The notes under the pieces were generated by a model. That model saw only the letters and a program-made list of their open reading frames with translations. It was not told the origin of the DNA and did no database searches. This document shows, piece by piece, positions 26,215-38,604 of a stretch of DNA of 64,000 nucleotides. Both the position numbers and the translations under genes were made by a program. Origin of the DNA: Manis javanica (Eukaryota > Chordata > Mammalia > Pholidota > Manidae). The stretch spans positions 102,162,001 through 102,226,000 of the forward strand of contig NC_133167.1 of NCBI RefSeq assembly GCF_040802235.1, written 5' to 3'. Every line of letters begins with the position of its first letter. Positions within the stretch are counted from its first letter, which is position 1.

Positions 26215-27945
26215 TGGAGCTTGCATATAGACCCTGGGGTGTCTCTCTTCAGAGCTGGCTTGCTTTTGCATTCTGCCTCAGTGGCCCCAGGAACATACCA
26301 CCACAGCTCTGTCTGCTCTCACCTAGTCCACTCGGCTCTCTAAAGGACAGAGGGCATGCACCTGCCCAGGGAGCAAAAACTGATTTTGGGGAAGGGATGG
26401 AAACATTATTCTTGTTGTAAAGCACGAATATGCATATATACAGAAGCAGAGATAACGGGCATCCCCATGCTATGAGCATTTCATGGAGGCGGGTGATAAC
26501 AAGGCTAACCATGCTCCCTGTGGGACTGATGATGAAAAAAGGCAAGAAGGACCCAAGAGACATGGGTGGCTGTGAACCTGCTGCTGTTGGACTTGGTGGT
26601 CCGGCGCCATGACAGGGGCCGGGGGTGTTGATCTGAAGCCCCGGGCCCCTCTGGCTCTCTCTCACCCTTTCTGATCATGGAAATCAGAGAAGACACAGGC
26701 CATGGCTAGTGTCTGCTCAACCTAATCATGCATCACTTTCGTGAAAGCCTCACCCTTTCTTTCTCAAATTCTTCCTTGGGAACGTCACTGGAGGATCATC
26801 TTCCACCCAACACGGGCAAAGGGGCTCGAAGGAAATGAGCACAGTGCCTTTCCTTCAGCAGCTTGGGGACCCCTGAAGTGGGGGTCCTCCCTAGGGCAAA
26901 GATGGGGGCCTCTAGGTCATGCACATGGCTGCTCTGCTGGGATGGGCCCGAGGGTGGCGGAGCTGGAGGCCTTTACAGAAAAATGCAAGTAATCTTTGTA
27001 TCTCCCTGGAGATGCCCCCTTCCCCGGGGGGTGTGAGCTCAGGGTCTACCCTCTCACCCCCGCAGCGGACGAGCGAGTGGCCGTGGTTGACCTTCACGGT
27101 GGGCATCCTCTGGTTGGTGGCCCTGCTCAGCCATCACTTAAAAAAGTGCATCAGCTGTAGTCCTAGGAACATTATTTTTTTTTAAAAGGCACAAAATGAA
27201 AACCAAAGACAAGGCTCCAGTAGGTGTGCCTCCTCTGCATGGTGACAGGGCACGCGTGCTTTCACCAACTTTTACCTTGAAGAAGGGAAAGGACTAGTTA
27301 TGATTTTTAAATGCGAGAGAAAGGAAGAGCTGTGCTAATGGCAGGAGGAACATGATAACATTTAGGTCACTCGCTACCACACTTAAAAGAAAATGTCTCC
27401 GGTGACCATAAATAATTGGATTTCTTGCAGGGGGCACACAATGCTTCAGATGCGTCCGTTCCCCTTTATCTTGGTGTTTGATACCCCGCAGGAGGGGGTG
27501 GGGGAGAGACACTTGACAGCGGACGGAGGCAGATAAAAGGGGAAGATCTGACAGCACCATTAGGGCCGTGGTGTATCATTTACCTCGGCTGGGAGTCACT
27601 GACACGCCGGGTCACCCCCTCGAGGTCGGGGGCAAGATGGGAAGTGTACACAGCCAGGCAGGGTGGCTTGCTGGCTGGGGGGGCACATCAAAGTGTGACA
27701 ACAAACAGGGGGAAAAGGTTTGTTCAGTGCAGAGATCAAGATAACAAGGCTTTCCATGCAATAGTCACCATGTTAGTGGACGGGGCACTTTTAATTTCAA
27801 TATCAGCCCTTTCTGAGCTTTTAAGAAGGAACGGGCACAATTAAGGGTTTCGTGAAAGACCCTGTTTCTTTAGAAGTGAGCTCTCCCCAATCATTTATTG
27901 TTTCTCTAATGTCTTCCTCTGCACCAATTCCAAATTTGAAATAGA
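26215..27945. other. Intergenic, nothing recognised
   Basis: No gene or named repeat. The 138-codon minus frame at 26249-26665 is low-complexity Pro/Ser/Gly sequence with overlapping plus frames and looks compositional. Confidence 0.5.
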
Positions 27946-27949
27946 AGTC

Positions 27950-28540
27950 TCCCCATTTTTGTTGTGGTAAAATACCCATAATGTCAAGTTTACTGTTTCA
28001 GCCCTTTTTAAGCCTCTGTTTCAGTGGTATTTACGTCCATGCTGTTGTGCAATCATCACCACCATCCATCGCCAGGGAGTTTTCATTTTCCTCAACTGGA
28101 AACTCTATCTCCATTAAACACTGATGCCCTGTACCCCCATAACCCCCTGCCCCTGACAACCACCATTCTTTCTTCTGTCTCTATAAATGAAACTGATCTA
28201 TACAAGTGGCACCATACAGTAGTTGCTCTTTTGGGTCAGGATTATTTCACATCAGCACAATGTCTTCAAGGTTCATCCATGTTGTAGCATGTGTTAGAAT
28301 TTCATTTTTAAGAGTGAATAATATTCCATTATATGTATACACACTGCATTTTGTTTATCCATTCATTTGTGCAGACATTTGAGTTGTTCCCGTCTTTTGG
28401 CTACTGAGAATAATGCTGCCATGAACATGGGCGACAAGTACCTGTTTGAGTCTCTGCTTTTAATTCGTTTTGGGACACACCCTGAAGCGGAATTGCTGGG
28501 ATACATGGAAATTCCATGTTTAGTATTTTGAGGAACCATC
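27950..28540 (-). mobile_element. L1 LINE 3' end, minus strand
   Basis: Inverted L1 UTR and ORF2 end: 'gttgtggtaaaatacccataatg', 'tgcaatcatcaccaccatcc', 'gcaccatacagtagttgctc', 'gagtgaataatattccattatatg', 'ggctactgagaataatgctgccatgaac'. Confidence 0.92.
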
Positions 28541-28544
28541 ATGT

Positions 28545-31500
28545 TGTTTTCCTCCCCTTTCCCCCTTTTTGCCCTTAAACCTATGTGGCTTTTTAATTGG
28601 GTATGACATGAAAGTATTTTATGACAGCAAAATGGTTCTGTAGACTAAATGTTTTGAAATAGATTATTCCACAATGGCATAGATAGCCATAAACAGCCTC
28701 CAAACAGTAGGTATCTGGATGTCAGATAGCATGTGAGGGACACCCAGTGGGCATTGTTTCCCACGAGAAACCCTTTTTCTATGAGTGGAAGCGTGCAGTG
28801 TTCAGTGTTAAGTCAAAGACAGCAATCGACTAGATAGCGCTAACTCAGAGTGGCTGCTCTCCATGTGGGACCTGGGATTTGCAGCCACACACGAACCCTT
28901 CTGAATCCAGAATTCGGCTCATCAAAGCCCAGGTGCCGGAGACTCTGGGCTAGGGACTGGGAGACTCAGTGGGCTTGGCTACTAATCTTGATCCTGTCAC
29001 AAACACAATGTCTGGAGCTGAAAGGGCCCTTTAGCCTCTCAGATCCTCAGCTTCCCTGAGGACATTCAAGTTCAATGTTCTCTGAGTCCCCTCAGAACTT
29101 GACAACCCTGAGGTTTAACTTAATTGATACTGTGCTGCTGTCAAACACTGATGACTCCTAGACCTGGCTTCTTTTCAAAGAACCCATCATTTAAAAAAAA
29201 AAAAACTGTAATAATTCCTCTCTCTTTCCTTTTTTTTTTTTCTCGCACTTACTAAAAGCTTCCTGCTCAGCAATGGAGGATTTCCAGTTGCAGCCACATT
29301 TCAGCAGCATTGAAGGGCCCCTGTGCTTTGCCCGTTGGTCCAGCAGTTGTGAGTTCTTCTGGTCTCACCTCTCTCAACGAGGTCTAAAAAGCACCCCTGG
29401 GACAAAGAAGACACTGAGGACCTCTCAAAGGTGCATCCAGTGGGTGTCTATAATGACTATAAGAAGACACCAATTTCCCAGCAGTTACAATAACATTAGT
29501 GCAGAAAATATGATTTACATCTGCATGGAGTCATAGGTTACTTCCCCTCAGAGGATGCTGTGAGACCAATAAGATTTCCCAAGTTTTTATTAAAAGGTGA
29601 TTTCAATATTGGGCCTGGAGTTCCAAGTTCAATTTGGCAGTTTATTATAGTTCTTGTTATAACACGGCTTGAACGCTGGCCATTGGGAAAACCTGCTGAT
29701 GGGAGCTTTTAATTCACAAGAATGAAAAACACCACCAGTGTTAAAGTTCACCCAATTTCTTCTTAGCTAAAATCTCCACCAGACTTGTAGAGGAAAAGGT
29801 TGGTGGCGTGAAATGTGCCATGTGTCTTCTGATTCCGGGATGGCTTGTTCATTCAAAACAGTAGACATAGGTAAGTCCTATTTATTTACTTCGTTTTTAG
29901 TTTTTTCTTCTCAGGGTTAATTATTAACTTAATAATGGGTTTGGGGCATGATTAACTGTCAACAAAGAGAACTACCTGTCTGATTCATGCATTTTTAGGG
30001 ACCTGCTTTCACCTATGACATTTCAGACCAGATCTAGGTTTTAAAAGGATATTCTTAGTGTTGACAGGCCTTATAAAAATAGTTTCTCATAGAAATTTTC
30101 CTTTAATCCTTAAAATAAAAATCAGTAAAGCTTTAAGGTGTGTGACTGTCCCAATAATTCTTCATTTATTGTGGAAATTAGATTGGGGTTGGTCTTCAGC
30201 CAGAATATATGTAAAATATGTCCAGTAGATGCAATATCATTTACCTTTATTGTACTTATAGATCTTGGTTAGAGAAAAATAACTGGATTTACTGAGTGTT
30301 ACACAGAAGAGAAAATTATTAAATTATTGCTTGCCAGGGTTCTTTTTTCATACCTTTTCTGGAGGAAAATTGTCAATTCAGAATTTCTCTTATAGGTCTC
30401 AAAGGCTAGTAACTTATTGAATGCAGAAAATGTCTTGTTTTAAACTTACATGCACATGAAAAATCACCTCTTAAAAAGTCTCTAGTGTGATATAATGTAC
30501 AGCTTATGCAATAACTGTGGGTAGATTTAACTATATTTATAGAGATGTACAGATAGATGTTCTTGGGCTTCTCCACATGTCTTCTGGAATTTTCCTTCTG
30601 AGGCCCATTCCCATAGCTTTTTGTTTAGATGAAAGGGAAGATGACTATTTGGCCTTTGCTGACAGCACCCATTATTTATGTGTTTCCATCTGAAATTTAG
30701 TCTAAAAAGCAAAATGTGTCTTTTTCTCACCTGAGCATTGGAGAAGACTCTAAGCCATTGAATATTTATAAGCTTTTAGAAATTGAGGAACTGTATTTGT
30801 AGATTATTGCCTGAAACAGGTGAGGCTGAGAATTTGGTTTTCCCTTTGTCATTCTGACATAGTGGCTGCTCCAGCGATTTGATGGAATCCTACTGTCTAT
30901 GATAATGAAATCATGATTCAGGGTTACTGTTTGTTTAGGGCGCGCAGGAAGAGAAGGCAAGATAAATTTTTGCAATGTTTTTGATTTGTAACCATGAAGC
31001 TCTGTGGTGAAACTGTATGACTAGACATTCGTTTATGTAAAAACGTGCATCTAGCAGGAACTAATCCCTCTCTAATGTCATGTTTCCTACAGAATATTAA
31101 TATTAGGAAATATGGCTGCATGTGGCTTTATACTGGATTCTGACTATCTAAGCCTTTTTTGTCCATAAACAAGTAAAAAGGATCTTAGGACTGTAATGTG
31201 ATTTTAGCAATACTATAAACTTTCTGATAATAGGAATACATATTCAAAAGCCCCACCCATTCTTGTCTATGTTCACATATTTTTAAAACAGTTCTCCATG
31301 AAAATCCTAGATGGTTTCAAAATGCCTCTGGGCATATGCCAAATGCTATTGGGAAAACAGAAGTTTTTTTTTTTTTTTTTACTTTTTTTTGTTAGAAAAA
31401 GGAACACTATTACTTCTTGTCAAGGGAATCTTGCCAAGTGTCTGGGTGCCATAGGAATTAGCTCAGTCAGCTTTGTGTGCAGAGATCAAATCTGCCTGCA

Positions 31501-31885
31501 GACATACAGAATTAAATAAAACAGTAAAAGAAGAAATACCGGAAACTAGGATCAATATTTACTTAACAAAGTAAGTTTGCTTGGAAAAATTAACTTCAGC
31601 CTTGAAACAGTAGGATGACAGCTCTGAGTTCCTGGCTCTGTTAGACAGATAATAAGGTTGCAAATATGAGGAAAGTATCCTTCCTTGATGTGTGTATATG
31701 ATGCTAGTGTGGAAGATTGAATGTGTATGGTGTATGGCTGGGTGCCAGGCAGTCAGGTCCTTTTTCTTGTGCAGTAGATGCTTCAAATACTCCTGGCTTC
31801 TGAGGCGAAATTTCCTACTGATTAATGAATACTGGGAGCCAGAGCTTCAGGTGAGGGATTTATCTCCTTGAACTGCACATCAGAT
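28545..31885. other. Intergenic, nothing recognised
   Basis: About 3.3 kb with little recognisable repeat: A12 at 29192-29203, T12-type runs near 29230 and T17 at 31364-31380. The largely unique AT-rich part 29500-31350 is a good place to test for conserved enhancers. Frames here are short and overlap. Confidence 0.5.
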
Positions 31886-31889
31886 GTGA

Positions 31890-32200
31890 GAATGTCCTTC
31901 CTTTTATAAGACTGAATACAATTTCATTACGTGTCTACACCACAGTTTGTTTATCCATGCTTCTGTCGGTAGACCTTTGGATTGCTTCCACCTTTTGGCT
32001 ACTGTAAATAATGCTGCTATGAACGTGGGTGTACAAATATCCGTTTGAGTCCCTGCTTTGAATTCTTCTGGGTGCAGTCCCAGAAGTGGAATTCCTGGAT
32101 CATAAGGCCATTTTCTTCCTAATTTTTGTGGAACGGCCATACTCTTTCCCATAGTAGCCACACCGTTTTACATTCTCACCAGCCGTTATGGCCAAAGTTA
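31890..32200 (-). mobile_element. L1 ORF2 C-terminal remnant, minus strand
   Basis: The 85-codon minus frame at 31904-32161 reads as the end of L1 ORF2: WPYDPGIPLLGLHPEEFKAG, ICTPTFIAALFTVAKRWKQS, then a WINKLW motif. A diverged fossil, not a gene. Confidence 0.93.
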
Positions 32201-32244
32201 AAAAGGCTGACACAATCGTGGGATCACAGGGATGTCTGGGGCTT

Positions 32245-32930
32245 GTGTAAATTGGTACAACCGCTTTGGGAGGCTAGCATTATCCATTCAAGTTGAATTT
32301 ATCTTTATGTCTTCTATGACCAGAGGATTTCCCATTGAGGTCAAGACCCAACACAAACGCATACCCGTGTGTATCAAACTACATTAACCATAATTTAATT
32401 TTCTTACAGCATTAGTCAGCCGAAACCACGAACAACCTAAACACCCATCAACAATAGCACGGATAAATACTCACATAATGGAATGCTCTCAGGGAAGAAA
32501 ACGAACAAGCTCTTCTACATAGCGGCCCAGGGATCTCACAGTCATACTGCTGAGTGAATAAGCCAAGCACAAAAGGAGAGTCTACTTATGAGTCCATTAT
32601 ATGAGAATATATGTTTATATATATATATATGAATCCATGTATATGGAGTCCAAACAGAGGCAAAACGAAACACACCTATGGTGTTAGATGTCAGGATGGT
32701 TGGTAACTTTGGGGCAGGGTGGGGAGTAGCGATTGAACTGGGGCAAGGGAAGGGAGTTCTGGGGCACGGTCAGCTCTTATTGACCCGGCTGGGAGTTACA
32801 AAGCTGTGTTCGCTTAGTTAATATGGTTCATTAGGGTGAACACTTAGGGTTTGTGCCTTTTTCTGAATAATGTGTGTTCCTATACTTCATGTATGATTCA
32901 TATGCTAAACATTAATTTAAAAAACCTTGT
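32245..32930 (+). mobile_element. L1 (L1MC/L1ME-type) 3' end, plus strand
   Basis: Plus-direction old L1: 'aaattggtacaaccgctttgggagg', 'cctaaacacccatcaacaatagcacggataaa', 'tgagtgaataagccaagcac', 'ggtgttagatgtcaggatgg', 'gggaagggagttctggggc'. It starts about 45 bases after an oppositely oriented L1 ends. An (AT)n run lies at 32616-32630. Confidence 0.85.
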
Positions 32931-33534
32931 TTTTTAAACCTGGGACTGAGGAACCAAGCCGAGTTTCAACTGAAAGATGCAAATGACTCATTTTTAGTGC
33001 CCAAAGCCTGTACCAACTTCACCCTACAACAGTCTAAAAAAATGTAAGGTTTTTTTTTTTCTTTTCAGGAGTGAACAAACTTTTAAAGGTAGAATCTATA
33101 TACCTAAAGCTATGAAGTGATGACAATTGTTACAGGTCATCACTTATGCTCTAAGGGTCACTGAGAACTATCCCAGATGAAGTCTCCTATCTTCCTTTCA
33201 CTCATTTTTGGAACTCTGGGTTAATTTTCAAATTTGCAAATTGCTGCTAAGCACAACACCGGCATTAACTACATTAACATTCCTCAGAACAAATGTCAAA
33301 GGGAACACAAAACCTGTCCTCTTACCTAGAACATATGGTTTTAACAACAACAGTGGCAATTTTTCATGTGCTGGAGATGAACAGTTTGTCTGGTGCCTTT
33401 TTTTATGAATCCAATCTGTTCCCGGGCCTGAGCCTGCAGCACACCTCTTTCTTTCTGAATTCCTCTCCACAATGAGACGACAACCTGTACCTTTACCATC
33501 GAGGGCACTGATTGCCTTGCTGACAGGGTTTCAG

Positions 33535-33900
33535 CCCTGAACAAGCTCACTATGGATTCAATGAGACCAGAAAAATGGCAGTGGAAAGTTCTTGGGGTGA
33601 AAGGGTTTATACTCAACTTTATTCCCATGGTGCAGGTCAGTCACTAGAATCTGGTCCACTCAGAGCGAGTCTGCATGCAGCAAGCCGGGCCTCTCTGCCC
33701 TTGCTGCCGTCTCAGTCTCTGTCTTTGGTGGGGCCACCACTCCAGTCTCCGCTCTCCTGCAGCTGTGCAGCCCCGGGCACTGGGCGGAGCTCTTTATATA
33801 GAGTCAGTAACAGTGTATTGCCCACACGTGTGTATTGAGCAAGCCAACCAGGGCCAGGTGAGAATCCTGGCCATAGGAATCTTCACTTTCTCCACACTAA
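33535..33900 (-). mobile_element. ERV-type solitary LTR, minus strand, family not identified
   Basis: On the minus strand a TATA box (CTATATAAAG, near 33794-33803) is followed about 170 bases on by an AATAAAG polyadenylation signal (near 33620-33626) and a CT-rich downstream part. This spacing is that of an LTR's U3-R-U5. No gag, pol or env remnant is beside it. Outer edges are uncertain. Confidence 0.55.
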
Positions 33901-33904
33901 TTTT

Positions 33905-35215
33905 CTGGAAAACAGAGGGACAGAGGAAAGCATTTGGTCTGGGGGACGGAAATCATGCCTGGATAGAATCCCATTACAATCAGCCTCACTAGCATTTCCC
34001 ATTGAGCAATTAGCCCTTGTCTGAGTACAAAGGTTTCCCACCATGTCCTGAAGAGAATAAGGTAATGTGGGTTTTTATTTATTCCAGAAAAACAAGTATT
34101 TTGGATTTCCAGCTTCTTTAAATTTTGGATAGATGTATTCTTTTGCCAAAGAGGATGATTTTCCCCATTGAAGGACAAGGTTGTGTGTGTATGTGTGTAT
34201 GTGTGTATGCAGTATGTATCCCTTATCCTGTGACTGGAGTATAAATGTGACCATAAATAAAAGGGGCATCAGGGGGTACTTATTTATTTCATTAATTTGT
34301 TTGACAAAATATTTTAAAACCTAAGAGGCTGCATGCCATAAGGCTTCATGACAAAATGCTGTGAATGACATAATAACTCACTTAAAGCAAGATTTTGCAA
34401 AAGTACCTCAGGTGCACTGAAAACCCCAGGTATCTCTGTTTGAGTAGATGCTGCCATTGGTCAAATTAAGCACATGTGTAAGTAAACATGCTAACAAAGA
34501 CTTAGCTGTTTTATAACACTGACCAAAATATTGATGGTATACTTGCTTTTTGTGGATGCTCCCAGACCCTTTGGAATAAAGCACCTTGAAATACCACCAG
34601 TTCTTTTGTGTACTTCTACCACTGGTTCTATTTAGTCTTTAAAAGGCTGATACTACTAGTCAGGCACACAAGGAACACACGGTTTATTTCCGTACGTGGT
34701 ATAACCCGCTCTCAGACCTTCAGCCTATGTGTGCAGTGGGCTATGGGAGCGCGAAGGAAGGACCTGCCAATCAAAGCTTCTCTTCTGGCTTAGCTAGTCT
34801 CTGAGGTAAATGCTCAGGGGTCCAGTTCTCCCTCTGCCTTCTCCTCGAGATGGTGGTTGACTGTAGAGGCAAGCTTCAATGAGCTCATGGTGGCCAGGAA
34901 AGGAGGCCGCAGGGCTTCACGTTCATCTCCTTGTAATGCACAGGGAGCTTTTTGCTGGCTTCTGGGTTGATGTCCCCATCACCTGCTCCCCGGACACCTC
35001 TGGAAGTCCCTGTTAACACCTGTGGCTGATGAACCTGTGGTCTGTGCTCTTAGCTTGGGCAGAGCCCTGCCCGGGTCCTTTTCCGTCTCACTCCTGCTGC
35101 AGCCTGGCTGCCATTCCTGGCTGCTGTGACTCCCCATTGCCGCCTCCTTCTGCTCTGCCTTCTTCCCTTCTCTCTCCCTTTCCCTATTTTTCTTACCCTC
35201 CTTTCTGTCTCTCTT
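33905..35215. other. Intergenic, nothing recognised
   Basis: No gene or named repeat apart from a GTGT/GTAT microsatellite and a CT-rich stretch at about 35140-35220. Confidence 0.5.
34182..34210 (+). repeat. GTGTGTAT-type microsatellite
   Basis: Three to four units of an eight-base GTGTGTAT pattern. Confidence 0.85.
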
Positions 35216-35219
35216 TCAC

Positions 35220-35295
35220 TGATACTTATTGAGTATCTACTATGTGCCAGGTACTGTATTAGGCACATCAGAGCCAGGAATAACAATACCTTGGA
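35220..35295 (-). repeat. L2/MIR-type 3' end fragment
   Basis: 'acttattgagtatctactatgtgccaggtactgtattaggcac', the inverted common L2 end. Confidence 0.75.
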
Positions 35296-35949
35296 GTTAT
35301 TAAAGTCAGAAGACTTATATAGTTATAAAGTCAGAGTCTAAAACTCAGTAGCAACAAATAATTTATTATGCATTGTGCAAACAAAAAATGAAATAAAAAC
35401 AAATTTCAAAGCACCTCTTGAAAACAGGAGAGGAAGACCTGAAAAGTTCACAGTGCATTACAGATGACAAATGGTAATTAATTAATTTATAGTAATTATT
35501 ATTACCAAGTACATGTATAGGTACATTGTACTGATGTTTTTTAGTTGATTGCTTCTCCTTATCCAATATTTACTACTAGATATAAAACTACTTAGAGGGG
35601 CTCGGTATTTATTGTTTCATTTTTCTGAACATAAAAATTCAAAAGGCTTTCAAAAGTTTTAGGTGCAATCCTTGCTCCACAATCCTAGTTTTTCCCATTA
35701 AGTTTTAAAACTTTTCAACTATGTATCTCCTACTATGGGCATTTTCAGGATCTTAACTCTCATGTTCAAGAAGATACTACAGGTCCTAGATTATTTATGT
35801 GGGCCTTTTTGTCAATGGTGGTTACATTGTGGGTCAAGTCCCATAACTGATTCTTGCCCCCCTTTTTTTTCAAGTCAGCCTAACTCAAAATTTCTACTTA
35901 TTCTTTGGTATTTTTTCACATTTAAGATTCTTCATTTACAGCATCTCTG

Positions 35950-36175
35950 GCAGCTATAGCTTTCTATATCCCCAGTGCCATCATCCTAGTTGATCTTTAA
36001 ATTCTTGCAATAACCTCCTACTAGTCTTCCCACCTTCAACATCTACTCATTCCAATCTAATCTCTATATTGTTCTTAGATCGTTTCCCCCCAAATTACTT
36101 TTTGTCTTGTCATGACCCTGGATGAAATTTTCAGTGGTGCCTCATCTCTAGTAGCAATATCAAAGCTCATATGAT
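35950..36175 (+). mobile_element. L2 LINE fragment, plus strand
   Basis: Sense L2 reverse-transcriptase tail: 'cttgcaataacctcctactagtcttccc', 'attccaatctaatctctatattgttc', 'tgaccctggatgaaattttcagtggtgcctcat'. Confidence 0.8.
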
Positions 36176-36441
36176 TGTATACACATCAGTAAAAGCATTT
36201 GAGTGTACAACCCTAATAATATGTATTTATTTATAAATTATACATGTGTGCTTCTGTCTATCCATATACTTCATATTAATTAAGCTTAATTTCTTATTTT
36301 TTAAACCAAATAATAATCACAAACGGGAGTTGTAATATTTTTTTCTGGCATCCCAAAGGCTCATTCAGTACGATTCAGTTTGGGTAATGGTGAGCTGGCA
36401 GAATACGAAGAGAGATCAGAGGTGGGCTGTTCAAGTGCTGC

Positions 36442-36462
36442 CCCACTGTCCGTGGTGCTGAA
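36442..36462 (-). promoter_or_regulatory. RE1/NRSE element (REST/NRSF binding site)
   Basis: The minus strand begins TTCAGCACCACGGACAGTG and matches 18 of 21 positions of the canonical RE1, with both half-sites at the correct spacing. REST silences neuronal genes in non-neuronal cells. No target gene is visible within several kb. Confidence 0.75.
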
Positions 36463-36839
36463 CCATCACTGCGTACCACCACATTATTATGTCTCCGGAC
36501 CTTCAGATACTGCACATTCTTCCTAGCTTTCCCCCATACTTATGAAACAAAAGGAAATCTTATAGACCAGAATCTCAATAGGATTCTAGTTTCTAAGATG
36601 TAATTCCAGAGGAGTAAAGATTCTCTGTCCTCCAGGCTGAAGGAACAAAATCTCTCTCTTGAAAAGAAGAAGAATGATAATGAAAAGTGGAGGGTTCAAG
36701 TGAGTTTCCATATTAGCTGAATATTTCATTTTTCCATCGAGAAAACGTAGTAAAAAAAATGTTCAAAGAAGTTTCTAATCCTCATGTTCTCATAGTTGTA
36801 TAGCTTCATAACCAAGAAGATTGAAAACAGGCGACAGAA

Positions 36840-36897
36840 TTGCTGTCAAAGATTGTATAGTACAATGATTGCTTTCAAAGATTGTATAGTACAATGA
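36840..36897 (+). repeat. 29-base tandem duplication
   Basis: Units 36840-36868 and 36869-36897 differ at one base. Each contains 'tcaaagattgtatagtacaa'. Confidence 0.95.
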
Positions 36898-37489
36898 AGT
36901 TGTATGGTGAGGTTCAAGAATATAAACGTTAGCAGGTACATGAATACTTCTGTGACTGTTGGCTATTAGAAACAAGACTGTAAATTTCTGCCTTGAGGAA
37001 GATTCTGATGATCTATTAAATGTCAACTGATGTTGTCACAAATTAGTGGCTCCTATGAATCTCATAAAGATTATAGAATCTGCAGCACTTGTTATATAAA
37101 TGTTGAAATGAGTATTTCCTCTCTAAACCTCCAGCTAACTACAGTTCAACTGAATGCAAATTAGAAAGCTGAAGTGAGATCTAGAGTGTTGAAAAATAGG
37201 TTTCTCATATATGTAAAATGTACTGAGAACTTAGAAAACAGAACAATATCTGTTATTAGTGCTTCTACCACAGTGCCACTAGGGAATTTAAAACCATTAT
37301 AGCAACTTTCTGGGGACCATTTTAAGAGTTACTTTTCCCTTTCTGTGGCAATAAATCTCTGGCCACCTGATGTTGAGAAAAATTGATATTTGATTGTATC
37401 ACCACCAATGATCAACTTCAGTATTAACTATACTACTTGAAGGACCCAATGCACTGAAAGTCTTCTTTGATGCAATTTTTTAACATAGA

Positions 37490-38600
37490 TTTCCATGTAA
37501 TAAATATTTGTTTGCAAATGTTATATGCCAGGTCATGTGGATAGAGAGATAAAAAGACAGAGTCAGACACTTAGGAATGTCATAGTCCAGTGAGGGACAC
37601 AGATGAGAAGATAAACAATATCACTACATTATATTGCCTGATAGATGTATAAACCCAGGGGTATGTCAACATGTAGAGAGATACCTAATCAGCCTTGGAG
37701 TTCCTCAGATGAAATGTGCATGAGCTCACTCTTTCAAGGACAGTAGGAATCAGCCAAGCAAGCAAATGGAAGAAAGGCATTCTAGAGAAAGAAATCAATG
37801 TGTTGAAAGGTGAAAAGGTGTGCAGCAGAAGAGAAAGAGTTGTAAATTAAATGCAGTTCACTATCATGGCACAATGGGTGTGAGTGAATGTGCAAAAGGC
37901 AAGTTTAGAAAGAGCCATGTAGAATATTCTAAGAAGCCTGGATATCCCCCCAAGAGGATGGGGGGAGTATTAAAGGATTCTGATCAGTGAAGGAACCTGA
38001 TATTATTTGCATATTAAGAAAATCCTTCTGACAACAGTGTAAGGCAAAGATGCACGAATACGAATCTCTACCAGAAGGAGACAATTGTGGAATATTACAA
38101 AAATATTAAGTCATCAATAAAGTCATTGAAGGTGAAGATGCAGCATATGGAGAAAGATTTAAAAGATGTTTGGGATGTAGTTTCAAAAGGACATATTGAG
38201 CAATTAATTTTAGGACAAGGGAGAGAGATAACCCCAAAGTTGCATGCTAAGAAAATGATATCACTTGTTGAGCAAGGGAATGAAGAAGGAAGAACGTGTA
38301 TATTTGGGGGAAAGATTACATAGTTTTGGACGTGTGGATCCTATGAGTAAAGGGGTCCAGCAGGAGGGTACATGCCCAATGTTGAGATTCTGAAGCGCAG
38401 TGTTTGCCCAAAGAAGGTATTTGGAGGTCTTCAGTGGAGAAGATACTTGAAAGTCACCAGTGGTTAAATGAAGCATTGAGTGGGATCCCCAAAGAAGGGG
38501 TACAGGGTGAGGTGAGAACCAGGTAAAGCCTCCAGGAAAAGATATTTAAGTGGCAATCAGAAGAAGAGGAGCCATCACAGGATAATGAACTGGTGTAGAT
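37490..38600 (-). mobile_element. Long L2 LINE fragment, minus strand
   Basis: About 1.1 kb of antisense L2 in the expected order: 'ttgcaaatgttatatgccaggtcatg', 'gaatgtcatagtccagtgaggg', 'gaaaggcattctagagaaag', 'aaaggattctgatcagtgaaggaacctgatatt', and later 'aagatacttgaaagtcaccagtgg'. Stops and indels throughout. Confidence 0.8.
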
Positions 38601-38604
38601 GTGT

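Larger units (their letters stand above)
36180..37485. other. Intergenic; contains the RE1 site and a short tandem duplication
   Basis: No gene or named interspersed repeat otherwise. Confidence 0.5.

Noticed and set aside
26249..26665. A 138-codon minus frame
   Set aside because: Low-complexity composition, overlapping plus-strand frames in the same place, no splice sites or recognisable motif.
31904..32161. An 85-codon minus frame with clear protein character
   Set aside because: It is the C-terminal end of L1 ORF2, not a host gene.
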